Assembly (NCBI GenBank): GCA_030141605.1
Contig: JAQGDQ010000559.1
Coordinates: 1-64,000 of the forward strand
Length of the DNA: 64,000 nt
Reading direction: 5' to 3'
Source: Tubiluchus corallicola
Lineage: Eukaryota; Priapulida; Priapulimorpha; Priapulimorphida; Tubiluchidae
Position 1 is the first letter of the stretch, and the number at the start of each line of letters is the position of its first letter. Shown one piece after another: positions 23,001-55,317 of the stretch. The notes under the pieces are model-generated. The model did no database searches, was not told the origin of the DNA, and was given only the letters and a program-made list of their open reading frames with translations. A program made the translations under genes and the position numbers.

Positions 23001-25795
23001 AACAATGTAGAACCCCCCTACTGTACATTCTATTTCTTACCATCTACAATCTTATATCAAAATCAAAATTTTGTACGTACGCCTCGGAAGAAAAATCCAT
23101 TTCGCTGTACATCTCCATCGTCTGAGGTGTAAGTCTGTAGGCTTTCACTGACAGAAATCCCTTTGTTGTTCGTAAAGGATCTGAAATACAAACGTAAACT
23201 GTAACCAATACTTATGTACATGCGAATCATTACGTACTAATGTATACGTGAATTTAGTATCGGAGTGATACAGTCATATTTAGAACGCATTATGTATTTT
23301 ATACTGCCTAAATTTACCTGCCGTAGTTAATACTACGACATAATTAATTTACACATACCATAGACTGAGACGACAGATGATGACATAGTTAATTCATACA
23401 TATCGTAGACTAACACGACAGACTATGACATATTTAATTCATACATACCGTAGACTAAGACGACGGATTCTTCTATAGAGTGCTGATACTGAAACTGTGA
23501 GTCCAGCAAAGCTTTGTTAATGAACCCGCCAAAGAACGTGCTCTGGTACCAACCCACGTGAAGATGATCAATGTTCACGTAGCGCAGATGCCTCATCATT
23601 TCCATTTGATACTGAACTAAAATCAAACAATTGAGAAATCCAAGTAACACTGACAATTAAGAATTAAATTTGTGTTACAATGAATTGATATTTAGTCAAG
23701 CTTTCTGAATTAGTGATAACTAGCAAAATATCTCCATCTAGACGTGACAACACACAACTTACAATATTGTTTACAATGTAATTTTTTATTCCGGTTATTT
23801 TTCCCCTGCATGACATATAAAAAATAAAACTTCTGTATGCCTGTGCATGAAAATTAACGCCCAATTTAATATACTTCAATTTACCAATATATAGATAAAG
23901 CTGATTCTCAGTTCTATTATTTACATGATAATTCATTTTTGACTGTCTAAGAATTATGCTTGTCTTATGAAGTATATGTCAGTTGTTGTTGTTCTTATGT
24001 TTCCGTTGTCAGATTTTTATTTTCAGTTCTTGTTTTATTTTTTATTATTATTACTTATTATTACTGGGTATGAATTGTATTAGCAAGTTATAAGCATATC
24101 AATTTATTATTGTTCGTAACAGTTAAATCTTCATTATAAGCAGTACTAACACTAGCACACTGTAGCATAGCGCTTATAAAAATGTTCATGACTAACTAAA
24201 GGGCAGCGGACTAGATGACCAATTGGTCTTTCGCTGACCTTTCTTCACATTTTTGTTTCAAAATTAATTGTATTATAACTGTATGTGTATTGCAAGATAA
24301 ATAGAAAAGATTATTATGATTTATTATATAGATTATCTAAACTTTTGCATTTTTTGCAAATCATTCAAAGCATCATCATCATCATCATCATCTCTGGAGT
24401 TACACGTCCTCTGACATGACCCTTGCTATCACTTGCCCTTTTCACCTGTATTTTTGATATATAATGGTGTGCCAATAAAATACCTTCGTCAAAGTCTGGG
24501 TCAGCATTTTGTGGAAATGGAAAACAGTTGGTTATTTCAAGTCTGCCATCAATAAGAAGGCCCAGAAGTACACCTTGAGCAAGTTCAGAGCCGACTTCCT
24601 CACAATGTTTTATCAATTTCAGAACAACCTGCAAAATAAATTTTTCACACTAAAGTAGAAAGGCGCTATTACACTTTCGCACCGCCTAGCTTTTCCTGGC
24701 CTATTGGTTCTTTTCATGCCTGCAGGCCAGAAAGCAGACCAACAGGCGTAATATACACCATATTCCCATAATATTATTGCTTTTTAAGCTTTATAATTCC
24801 AGATTAAAATCATGCATTACTTACCGCCAGCATTACGCAAAAAGTTCCACGTGCGTAACTGTGTTTACACCACTAATGCGCAATCGCTCTCGCGCAGGGA
24901 CGATGTGGCCCTTAACATGTATTTTTAGTTTCTTCGCATAATTTATGATTATTAGGGTTGCAGCCACGAGAGTTTGTATCGCATCGCGGTAAATTATTTT
25001 AGACCACTGCAGTTATTTATCATTAATTTTATTTATTACTGTAGTATTATTACTATTAGATTATAAAAAAAGTAAAGGTTTTTTCTTTATTTCGTAAATG
25101 CGGTGAAGATGAAAGTGTGTCACGTGCTTTTAAGCTAGGCCATGATAATGCATAAACTAGTACGAAATTCGTCACGTGACTACACACACAAACAAGATGG
25201 CGATACGCCCTGTATAGGTGTAGAACTGTGAATACAGCGTAATTATTGGTAATTATACCTAAATATATGATTAACTTATAATTAGATTAGCGGAAACATT
25301 CACTGATGACGTAAGAATAATAGAATGATGACGTACGAGCCTAAAAACGAGTAATAACCTAGAAAAAGCTAGGCGGTGCGAAAGTGTAATAGCGCCAAGT
25401 AGAAATTGTCGAAATCAAATATAAAATACACTTGATACAAAACCCAATTTCAAGACAAGTGCTAATGACATTTCTGCTGCAACACATGAAGACATTATCA
25501 ATTCAAATCATTTATTTTTCATCCCAATAACAATACAAAGAAAAATAGGTATAAATAAAAAGAAAAGCCAAACAAATGGGAAGGGATGGCGAAAAACATT
25601 ACTTCGAATCAGCCACCCCAAAATGTCCTGTTTTTGTTATTAGCAGTTATCACAATGGCGACATCTTATAATAGTGTGCCTAGTAGGTTAATTAACACCT
25701 CTAATTAAGCATTAGCAACTTACCAAACCGTCTAGTTGAACATACTGTACAGGACTTTCTGATTCTGTATTTTGCCTACTTCCACGTGACGCCAT
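18917..25795 (-). CDS. EIF3H: Eukaryotic translation initiation factor 3 subunit H, eight exons
   Basis: eIF3h is an MPN-domain subunit of the eIF3 complex that loads the 40S ribosome and supports scanning. Exons in transcript order are 25795-25724, 24628-24484, 23616-23449, 23180-23081, 21888-21739, 21305-21170, 20245-20128 and 19026-18917. The 999 bp encode 332 residues (human 352; the shorter N-terminal tail explains the difference). The MPN domain runs from [14 protein letters not shown] through [14 protein letters not shown]. The two histidines of the JAMM metal site are present, but the serine and aspartate that follow in active enzymes are phenylalanine and glycine, so it is MPN-minus and not a protease. 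The C-terminal half has [15 protein letters not shown] and [21 protein letters not shown] possible poly(A) signal on this strand is at 18431-18426. Confidence 0.95.
19150..19975 (+). repeat. Interspersed repeat (CCTGGAAAGTC type), interrupted copy
   Basis: Words such as CAGGCTATCCTGGAAAGTC, TTCAAATAAAATTTT and GATTAGTGTAATTT match 28655-29060 in order. Here the repeat is split by the TIR element 19556-19890. The repeat type has no TIR of its own that I can see. Confidence 0.75.
19556..19890. mobile_element. Pogo-like MITE, CAGTCAACCCTCGTTAA ends
   Basis: The ends are CAGTCAACCCTCGTTAAACA and the inverted GGCTTAACGAGGGTCGACTG, flanked by TA on both sides (19554-19555, 19891-19892). Inner parts GTCCGGTTTAGCC and GGTCCGGCTTAACG extend the pairing. 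TA duplications with CAGT ends fit the pogo/Tigger branch of Tc1/mariner. It is nested in the repeat 19150-19975. Confidence 0.88.
20009..20105. repeat. TAA microsatellite
   Basis: Imperfect AATAAT repeats ending 22 bp before the 3' edge of EIF3H exon 7, on the intron 7 side. Confidence 0.9.
20128..20245 (-). CDS. EIF3H: EIF3H exon 7
   Basis: Encodes [20 protein letters not shown] and [16 protein letters not shown]. The PLPEED and KLFKP motifs are characteristic of the subunit. Confidence 0.92.
20285..20425. repeat. ACATTACGTT microsatellite
   Basis: Imperfect 5- and 10-bp repeats of ACATT and ACGTT in EIF3H intron 6. Confidence 0.85.
20453..20866. mobile_element. CAGGGATGAGAAT-end element, truncated copy 2
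   Basis: It starts CAGGGATGAGAATATTCC and follows the same order of internal words as 12217-12684 up to AAAATTGCAATTTCTTGCTG. There it stops abruptly against the partial copy of the 5373-5933 family. The right end is missing. Confidence 0.7.
20867..21136. mobile_element. Partial copy of the 5373-5933 transposon
   Basis: Shares TTCATGATCATG, TTATCACGGTAC, CAGTCTTAGTAGATTCA and the terminal ATAATCGTGCGTTTTTTTT-like end with the element after TUBGCP3. The left end is absent, cut where it meets the CAGGGATGAGAAT element. Confidence 0.65.
21170..21305 (-). CDS. EIF3H: EIF3H exon 6
   Basis: Encodes [20 protein letters not shown] and ends QQYLQKR. It matches the LGKNLQLLMDRVDE region of vertebrate eIF3h. 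Confidence 0.92.
21306..21480. repeat. 60-bp repeat, three copies, next to EIF3H exon 6
   Basis: GGCATAAATCACACGATGAT and AACAATTGTTAACC recur three times directly upstream (in gene sense) of exon 6. The first copy overlaps the exon 6 acceptor region. Confidence 0.8.
21739..21888 (-). CDS. EIF3H: EIF3H exon 5
   Basis: Encodes [20 protein letters not shown] then [15 protein letters not shown] and LDLATR. IKNSHL is conserved in the family. Confidence 0.92.
22021..22502. mobile_element. Non-autonomous hAT element, copy 2
   Basis: The ends are CAGGGGTGTGCAAATTATCT and GCAATTTGCACACCCCTC, with 8-bp flanks GTGTAACC and ATGTAACC (7 of 8 equal). The interior matches 11301-11758 closely (CATTAAACTTTCCCGCAATT, GGGATCGTGGCACGGACTTC). 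It is inserted in a fragment of the TTAATAGACTCAC family (about 21940-22020). Confidence 0.88.
22617..22790 (+). pseudogene. Harbinger transposase relic
   Basis: The frame reads [20 protein letters not shown] followed by [20 protein letters not shown] and VTKTHITKF. This matches the N-terminal part of PIF/Harbinger transposases, which read like EYHTLVQELRLD...YFRMS...LLxLIGPxIT. The catalytic domain is absent; beyond 22790 the sequence passes to a non-coding part with ATTACGCATTACGCATTACG. A deletion derivative in EIF3H intron 4. Confidence 0.7.
23081..23180 (-). CDS. EIF3H: EIF3H exon 4
   Basis: Encodes [20 protein letters not shown] and ends [16 protein letters not shown] matches the vertebrate LSLKAYRLTP. 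Confidence 0.92.
23340..23460. repeat. About 60-bp repeat at the EIF3H exon 3 donor
   Basis: The block with GACATAGTTAATTCATACAT and CGTAGACTAA-type words is repeated two to three times. The last copy runs into the 5' splice site of exon 3, so part of the repeat unit is exon-derived. Confidence 0.65.
23449..23616 (-). CDS. EIF3H: EIF3H exon 3 (MPN core)
   Basis: Encodes [32 protein letters not shown] and [20 protein letters not shown]. The exon is the most conserved part of the protein. The HLH pair is kept, but the JAMM serine and aspartate positions are F and G. Confidence 0.95.
24484..24628 (-). CDS. EIF3H: EIF3H exon 2
   Basis: Encodes [39 protein letters not shown] and DPDFDE. The phrase [10 protein letters not shown] is nearly invariant in eIF3h. 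Confidence 0.95.
24662..25396. mobile_element. Mutator-like MITE with perfect 9-bp target duplication
   Basis: The two ends are perfect inverted copies for 33 bp, starting GGCGCTATTACACTTTCG. The flanks are identical 9-mers AAGTAGAAA (24653-24661 and 25397-25405). A 9-bp duplication with long TIRs points to the Mutator/MULE superfamily. The 735-bp interior has no transposase that I can see. The perfect ends mark a recent insertion, in EIF3H intron 1, 33 bp from exon 2. Confidence 0.93.
25724..25795 (-). CDS. EIF3H: EIF3H exon 1
   Basis: Encodes [18 protein letters not shown] and ends VQLDGL, matching the vertebrate VQIDGL just before the MPN domain. The donor on this strand is GTAAGT. The N-terminus is shorter than in humans. 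Confidence 0.93.
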
Positions 25796-26096
25796 GTTTC
25801 TTAAGAATTAGTTTTAAAGGATAGTTGGGAGGTTAAACGCATGGAAAGTTAAATTATGTTGTCAAAAATTAACCAAAATATTTTGCAATTAGTTTTGCCC
25901 AAAAATCGGTTACTAATTGAGTAAAACATCTGCATTAACATGTTGCAAACATATTTTTAATTTCTTTAATTATGGACAGAAAATGCCCAGCTGTCGGTTC
26001 TCAGCAATCTGTCATGGCGCGGCGCTGCATAAATTGTTCAATTATTCCTTTCATTCATTGTTAAATAACTTTTTACCAAAGAATTTGTTACTCCAG
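25796..26096. promoter_or_regulatory. Shared promoter region of EIF3H and UTP23
   Basis: The two start codons are only 301 bp apart on opposite strands, so this interval must carry both core promoters and both 5' UTRs. It is AT-rich with no clear TATA box, and has a small GC-rich patch (CATGGCGCGGCGCTGC, 26012-26027). No transposon is visible inside it, although repeats crowd both sides. Confidence 0.65.
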
Positions 26097-26177
26097 ATGA
26101 AGCTTAAAAGGCATAAGCATGTTAGACGTGTATTAGGTTTCTATAAGTCAAACTATGGATTTAAAGAACCGTATCAG
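26097..26177 (+). CDS. UTP23: UTP23 exon 1
   Basis: Encodes MKLKRHKHVRRVLGFYKSNY and GFKEPYQ. The open frame extends upstream to 25917, but this methionine aligns with the family's start (MKITRQKHAKK type). The donor GTTTGC is weak. Confidence 0.9.
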
Positions 26178-29100
26178 GTTTGCTCACTGACCTTGTACTG
26201 TACAAAATTTACTAATCATTCACTCTTGCGTAGCCTCGAATTCAAATAGAAACCTCCGTTTCTTTTATACGCTACGCAATTCATTTGCAACAGTATGTAG
26301 CAAAGTTCTTATTGACGTAACTAATAAACGTAATTAGCAGGAAAGCCCGTTAAGAAGCAGCTATGTAATGGCACAGTTTCGTCTCATATTTTGGGTGCTG
26401 GCTTTTGTGCGATGTCTGAACTCCATCGTGATCAGACTTTTTCTGCACTTTTCATTTGTTTGATGTAGTGTATTTATATTAATTTACTATATTAGGTAGA
26501 CCCCAATTTAATATGATTAATAATATTATAATTTGTTGGGTTTCTATGAGTTTACTCGCTTAACCCCTAATCATGACAATATAACACTGTTTATTGAACC
26601 CCGTAAACAATTTAACATTCTTAAATCAGGGACATAATATTATGCAGTAGTCGCCACTTAATAGACTCACGGTTAATAGACTGAATTGCTTGATTGGCTC
26701 AAAAACGCCTGGAACGGGCCACTTCTGTTCAAATGTACATAAAAACTATCGGTAATTGACTCAAATAACTTCACTTAATTGCCTCAATATTTTTCGTTCA
26801 CGTACTTAAAATAAGACATTTGTATGTGCCCAAACAGGCTTTCCTACTTTTATGTCATCTTTACTTCCCTTTTGTGCACTATGTATGTAGAAACAATCAT
26901 GTTAAGTACCGTTTTGTTTGTAAACAGGTGCATTTAGGCTAGCACAGCGGTGTTGCTTTGAATCTGCTACCCGCTCACCCACTGTTACCCAAAGAGTATA
27001 GTGAGCTGATGACTCATACCTCCAATACTACACCCATCGGTTAATAGGTTCAATCGGTTAATTGGGTCAAAACACTTCGGTCCCAAAGTGAGTCTTTTAA
27101 GTGACGACTATTGTGTTGGTAAGAAGGAGAAGGCAAAATTTTATATTATAAGCTCCCGCCTCTTTAAGAAGTTGACATTGATGTTATAATCTGCCAATAT
27201 TAATCTCGTACGTAACGTTCTGTGTTGTGAATGCATCTTTCCTCTAAAGTTATTATTTTTAAACATAATTGGCTTGTCAATTGACTGAAATACCATACCT
27301 CTTTCAGGGATGAGAATTTTCCGCGGATACGCGGAATTCCGAGTTTTTGGAAGACCAGTAGTGCCATTTTTGTAAATCGCGTAAATTCGTTGAGAAAATT
27401 TTTACGGACCCAGTACATTATTTCACAAGCTGACTGCTAGTTGGCAGGCCATCACTTTGTTTACATCACGTACATCAGTGTAACCACGTGTTTATCTCTA
27501 TGTATAAAAATATAGAATCAATTGTGCAGAGTTATTTGAGTCAATTGCAGACAGTTTTTATATACTTTTGCATAGGAGCGGCCAGTACTTAGGCGTTTTT
27601 GAGACAATTAGGTATCACGTATCCTTGATAGTTGGGTATTTTAAATTATGCATGAAACAAGGTAATTGATATTTTAAGTCCACTTAGGCTCTCTATGGTC
27701 ACAAAATTGCAATTTGTTGCTGGCTGCAAGGGGCTCTCGCCCCCTTGGACCCCCATGGAGGCCTACCCGGCCCCCAAACCCTTGGCCTGTTTCAGAGTTT
27801 TTTGCAATTTGTCATTCTCATCCCTGCACTTACATTTCATCTTTTTGCATCAGTCATGAATTAAACGATGATCTTTTGGCGACCTTTGATGACCTCTTCT
27901 GTGACCCAGCATCACCATATTTTGGGAACACTGGCGAATATTATACCAAAAACTATATTTGCTCTAAATACTAATTATGTTTTATGTGTGTAGATATTGC
28001 TTGATGGTACTTTCTGCATGGCAGCTTTACGTGGAAAAGTGAATATTGCTGAACAATTGCCAAAGTATTTAAGTGGTGAAGTAAAGCTGATCTCAACGCC
28101 ATGTGTTCTACACGAAGTGGAAAATTTGGGTATGTTTTAATATTTCTTCCTAGTTTTTTATTCTCCCCTAGCAAAACGGGACCCAAAGTTAAACTGTAGG
28201 TCAAAACAACCTATTCTTTGTATCCAAAGTTACAACTTATTGAAAGAAAATATAGTGTTTTTAACGAATGCCTTACGTGAAAGAATTATTACCACACAAA
28301 CAATTTTCGCATTCGAACCACTGGTTCTTCGTATTTTACCGTTTGCTGGTTAGACGGACACTAGCACCTGCATTTTGAAAAGCGTTGCACAAACAAACTG
28401 GTGCTGTACCTCTCATTTCAAATGTGTTAGTTTCCGATGAACCGGACACGTTCGACAGTTCATGCGTGAGCACAGTGGTAAATTTGAAATTTGAATTTTG
28501 TTTTAAAACTTGCCTTGTTTTAGTGCAACACAGTGAATCACTTACATTAGCACTGCACTTCAATTTACGCTCTCGCAAACACATGCAACATGCTCAAGGA
28601 ATATTTTTGCTGTTAGAAATTGTTAGTTTGTGATGTCATCACTAGATGGACTCATTAGAAGTCCTGGAAAATCCCAGAAAATACAGGCTATCCTGGAAAG
28701 TCATGGAAAAATCAGGGAAAAAGATAGTTTGTTTAAAAGTCGGGAAAACTGCGAAAATTGGGCGAAAAGTCATTGAAATTGGAAAGTGTTGTAAAAATAA
28801 TCACCGTGAACCGATGTTTTTCCAAACATACTTTTCAGCGATTCTGTTCAAATAAAATTTTTTGTGGCAGATTCCCACTTTCAATTTCTGTTTCAAAAAT
28901 AATGAATAGATTAAAAAAGTTTATTGAATGTGATTAGTGTAATTTTGTTAGCGCTACTGCAACTGTGCCAGCACATTGCGTTCTGCTTATCTTGGTCGTA
29001 GAAAATCAATAATTTGGTCAGGGAAAAGTATTTTAAAATTCTGTGGGACCGCTGACCTGGTTTCGTTTGCTATTCTGCGCCTCTTTTTAGGTTCCGTCGT

Positions 29101-30731
29101 CTATGGTGCGTTGGTGATACTTAAGCAGTTCGTTCCTCACCGTTGCAAGCACGTGTCTACGCCTGTCAGCGGATCTGACTGTCTTAAAAGTCTCATTCAT
29201 AAAGGGAATCCCCACAAGTTTTGTATTGCTACACAGGTGAGGGAGGTGTAAAATTGCACCAGCTTTTTAAATCTTAAATCTTTATAGGTGATGGTAATAT
29301 TTGTTGCGTTTTGTTTCTCTCGGAAGGCTCGTAGAGAAAACCAGAAAACACGTCGTCAAATTAAACTAGTTTATTATGCGAGAATTCTACAACACAAAAG
29401 TATGAAGGAACGCGAAGTGTTTACAGCTAATGTGATAATCTGGAAACGAGAAAGCGAGAAAGCGTATCTGAGAATACGAGGATACATGAGAATGTGAGAG
29501 AATAAACTTCAGCGACCAGCTCTGCCTTATATATCAGTGCCAGGGAACAATCTAGAAATAGAAAGTTCTCGAAACTTCTACAAGGTAAGAAGATTGTTCT
29601 ACTATACTATAGAACATTCTGCAACGTTATATTTAATTCTAGTGGATCTCCACAACAATATTCATATACAGAACTATCTTGTGCTTTTTTATTCTGTGCT
29701 GTCCAAGGGCGTGTCAGGACTTTGCGACGTCTTAGGCTGATAGCTCTGTCCTGCTGACCTCTATTGTGAATATATGGTTGTTTGTGTAATTTTGGTGTAT
29801 ATTATGAATTATCCTGTACATACAGTCTAGCCTCGTTATCTCGCCCTCGTTATGCCGCCAAACTCGTCTCTCGCCATAGAAAGTACCAGGACGGATTTCC
29901 TGCTTTGATATTTACCTCGTTAAGTCGCCACCCTCGCCACGTCATGCTAGGATGAGTGCTTATGTAAACTATATTCGTTATGTCGCCAAACAGACAAACT
30001 CAGAGGTGAATCGATCAATACATATACCGCGTGTCGATCAATATAACCGCGGTATGTAGACAATGCTGCTGTACTCGATAGACAGACATAAGTAATCTAG
30101 TGTGTGCCTCACCAGGATTAAATTAGGAGTGCTGTGGTTGGTTAATGCGTAGAGAAACTAAAGCGTCACCGATATCCTTACTCTATATACATATAGACTA
30201 ACTTCGTTATATTCCCGTTATCTCGCCATACTCGCCTCTCGCCAAAAATTTGCCCTAGACGGACAGTGGCGAGATAACGAGACTAGACTGTATATTTTTG
30301 CAATCACTGTACTGCTTATAAGCCAGTATATTTTACAAACTGTTCCGTTCCTATTACAGGACAAGCTTCTTACAGAAAGAATACACAAGGAACCCGGCAT
30401 ACCAATTCTTTTTCTATACATGAACACTATTTGTCTGGAGAAGCCGTCTGACGTTACCGTGAAGCACGCTAACAAGGCTGCGATGAAGACGGTGGCACCG
30501 TCTAGGGAGCAGAAACACGTAATCAAGTCCCTGAAGGAATCATCGGGCCTGTTGGGTGTCGCTGTGGCAGCGAAACGAAAACGCAAAGGACCCAAAGGCC
30601 CAAATCCAATGTCGTGTAAAAAAGCAAAGCAAAAGAAACCAGTACAAAACGGTGCAGCGAAAAAGAAGAAACGACATCGGAAGTATAAATTAAAGAAGAT
30701 TATGTGCGATTCAGCAGCAGGAGTTAGTTGA
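26097..30731 (+). CDS. UTP23: rRNA-processing protein UTP23 homologue, four exons
   Basis: UTP23 is a nucleolar component of the small-subunit processome, needed for early 18S rRNA maturation and release of snR30/U17. Exons are 26097-26177, 27994-28129, 29091-29236 and 30360-30731; 735 bp encode 244 residues (human 249). The basic start MKLKRHKHVRRVLGFYKSNY is followed by the PIN-like fold (EPYQILLDGTFCMAALRG), then VSGSDCLKSLIHKGNPH and CIATQ, and GIPILFLYMNT. The C-terminal quarter is lysine-rich (AAKRKRKGPKGPNPMSCKK), typical of a nucleolar RNA-binding tail. A poly(A) signal AATAAA lies at 30844. It is head to head with EIF3H. Confidence 0.94.
26645..27113. mobile_element. MITE with CAGTAGTCGCCACTTAATAG ends, copy 1
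   Basis: The left end CAGTAGTCGCCACTTAATAG and right end TTTTAAGTGACGACTATTG are inverted; inner pieces GACTCAC and GTGAGTC continue the pairing. The second full copy is 49998-50587, there with TA flanks. The flanks here are TG on both sides, probably mutated TA. Confidence 0.82.
27305..27826. mobile_element. CAGGGATGAGAAT-end element, copy 3 (full length)
   Basis: The ends CAGGGATGAGAATTTTCCGC and AATTTGTCATTCTCATCCCTG-type inverted end are both present. The interior is like 12217-12684 plus a GC-rich hairpin (GGGGCTCTCGCCCCC, about 27729-27743) that copy 1 lacks. The flanking 8-mers do not match, so the superfamily stays open. Confidence 0.78.
27994..28129 (+). CDS. UTP23: UTP23 exon 2
   Basis: Encodes ILLDGTFCMAALRGKVNIAE, QLPKYLSGEVKLISTPCVL and HEVENLG. 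The DGTFC motif contains the acidic residue of the PIN fold. Confidence 0.94.
28190..28645 (+). repeat. Interspersed repeat, copy 2
   Basis: Second copy of the repeat at 9410-9855, with TAAACTGTAGGTCAAAACAA, GAAAGAATTATTACCACAC and AGTTCATGCGTGAGCACAG in the same order. It is directly followed by the CCTGGAAAGTC repeat. Confidence 0.8.
28655..29060 (+). repeat. CCTGGAAAGTC repeat, uninterrupted copy
   Basis: Matches 19150-19975 but without the pogo-like insertion, so it serves as the empty site: GGTCGTAGAAAATCAATAAT here against GGTCGTGGAAAATCAATATT there. It ends about 30 bp before UTP23 exon 3. Confidence 0.78.
29091..29236 (+). CDS. UTP23: UTP23 exon 3
   Basis: Encodes SVVYGALVILKQFVPHRCKH, VSTPVSGSDCLKSLIHKG and NPHKFCIATQ. 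The Cys/His cluster (HRCKH, DC) corresponds to the zinc-binding region described in this family. Confidence 0.92.
29302..29582 (-). mobile_element. Possible solo LTR
   Basis: Read on the - strand it begins TGTAGAAGTTTCGAGAACTT, has TATATAAGGCAGAG, a poly(A)-like AATAAACT and ends CGCAACA. This TG...CA layout with a TATA box and AATAAA is what an LTR looks like. No 5-bp target duplication was found at the chosen edges and no second copy is in the window, so the call is weak. Confidence 0.3.
29823..30290. mobile_element. Pogo-like MITE, CAGTCTAGCCTCGTTATCTC ends
   Basis: The left end CAGTCTAGCCTCGTTATCTC and right end GAGATAACGAGACTAGACTG are inverted with one or two differences. TA flanks are at 29821-29822 and 30291-30292. 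The words CTCGCC and CTCGTTA recur inside. Part of its left half is present in reverse at 59272-59568. Confidence 0.9.
30360..30731 (+). CDS. UTP23: UTP23 exon 4 (C-terminus)
   Basis: Encodes DKLLTERIHKEPGIPILFLY, then KHANKAAMKTVAPSREQKHV and the basic tail with KRKRKGPKGPNP and KKKKRHRKYKLKK. The phrase GPNPMSCKK matches the human GPNPLSCLKK. Confidence 0.94.
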   Translation, partial: DKLLTERIHKEPGIPILFLYMNTICLEKPSDVTVKHANKAAMKTVAPSREQKHVIKSLKESSGLLGVAVAAKRKRKGPKGPNPMSCKKAKQKKPVQNGAAKKKKRHRKYKLKKIMCDSAAGVS

Positions 30732-30984
30732 TGAAGTAATTCGTGTATCATAAGCATCACGTATTGTAGACATTAGCGTGAGAACGAAAGTTTGGCTTAA
30801 AGCACAAGAAAATACCAATTTCAATTCAATAGATTTATTTTGCAATAAACAAAACCTTATGCATTACAAGTACACTAATAATCAATTGTTGTTAATACAA
30901 CAACATTAGGATATAATTCATGAATTCTGCACTAGAGATGTAAGTAGTAATGCTGCGTAAAACTAGTAAATTTAAACTCTTTCG

Positions 30985-31345
30985 GTGACCTTTAGGCGCA
31001 TCCATTTTAATGGTAAGTCGTTTGAAACAAGTTAGATGACATTGTCTAAATTTTAATAAAGTGATCAGAGCATTTGTAGCGCAAACTTTGCTTCATTTTG
31101 ACGGTGAGGCATTTGAAGCCAGTTTAGATGACATTGTCTAAATTTTAATAAAGTAATTTGTAGCGCACACTTTGCTAACTAAGCAAAATTTAAATTACTT
31201 TATATTGTCAGTACGATGTGTCTTTGGTGAATCAGTGGTGCACATAGGGATAGGCATGGACGCTTTACCAGGTGGCATGAGTATTTTAAATTATCAAGAA
31301 TTTTATAGTTATGCAAGCTTTTCAAACAGGTAACTGTAATGTAAT
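30985..31345 (+). repeat. Interspersed repeat, second copy of 14395-14760
   Basis: Shares CCATTTTAATGGTAAGTCG, CAGAGCATTTGTAGCGC and GGTGAATCAGTGGTGCACA-type words with PSMB2 intron 4. A block with TTAGATGACATTGTCTAAAT is duplicated inside. Confidence 0.65.
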
Positions 31346-32147
31346 ACAATTTTGTATGGAAAGTTCTTTGAGATATACTTTCAAATTCCCTCTTCTTCCC
31401 CACTAAAGTTCTTTGTGCAGTTGTTTATCAGTATTAGTTTTATCGATTTATTTTATGAATATAAGCTGTTATGATCGAAAAAAGCCACTTTTATGAGTAT
31501 TTCAAGAAGCAGCAGAGCATTTTTATATGATTAAAAAAGTAAATATTATTATACAGTCTGGAAATTTGAATCGTACTTATGAAGATTACTGTCTTCAACA
31601 ATGATTTTTATTTTATTTGTCTCATGTAGCGACAATATACAACGAAGTGTCAATAACAATTTAATAGACAAATAGAGAGAGAGAGAGAGCTTAGTTAGAC
31701 GAGAGAGTGAGAGAAAATGGGCAGATGAAGACCATAATAATTATGGTCACCAAGCAGCTACTACTCCTCACTCGTAACTCGTTAGTAACTACTCATTTAG
31801 TTTTATTTCATAATAATTTAACTGCTTTTTATTTTCAATGAACAAAAAAAAATCGACATTCCGCGTTATAGCTTACGAGTTCAAGATTGTGATCATAAAT
31901 TTATACATTAATGCATTTTCGTGCGATAGATGGCAGGATGGTTGGTCTATGATTTACCTTTCGACGCATGGATGGCAGCACAAAAGTTACTCCGTAGTAA
32001 ACCCAAACAAAAACAAAAATGTCGTGATGTGCAATATTTTTGTGAGAATCTCATCTTTATGCTGTTTTCGCGTTTCGCGATGAAGGGTATTTTAAAAGAA
32101 AAACGTTGATGTTTTACGGAGTTTGTCAAATGCCTTAAAACCCGCGA
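31346..32147. other. UTP23-SLC40A1 intergenic region
   Basis: No gene was recognised here. A short GA run is at 31673-31715. The last part must hold the ferroportin promoter and 5' UTR. I looked for the CAGTG loop of an iron-responsive element within about 220 bp of the ATG and saw none. Confidence 0.4.
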
Positions 32148-55216
<23,069 letters not shown>

Positions 55217-55317
55217 CACGGAGTTTGAGAGGTGTGGCAAAACTGGAATCTAGTGAAACAGTGAAATTGCCACCTCTTGCCAACCGTTTCTTTATAATCA
55301 CTGTCTTGTTTTTCTCT

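Noticed and set aside
31930-32147. Iron-responsive element upstream of the ferroportin start
   Set aside because: No CAGTG loop with a paired stem and bulged C was seen in this stretch; an unseen upstream exon could still hold one.
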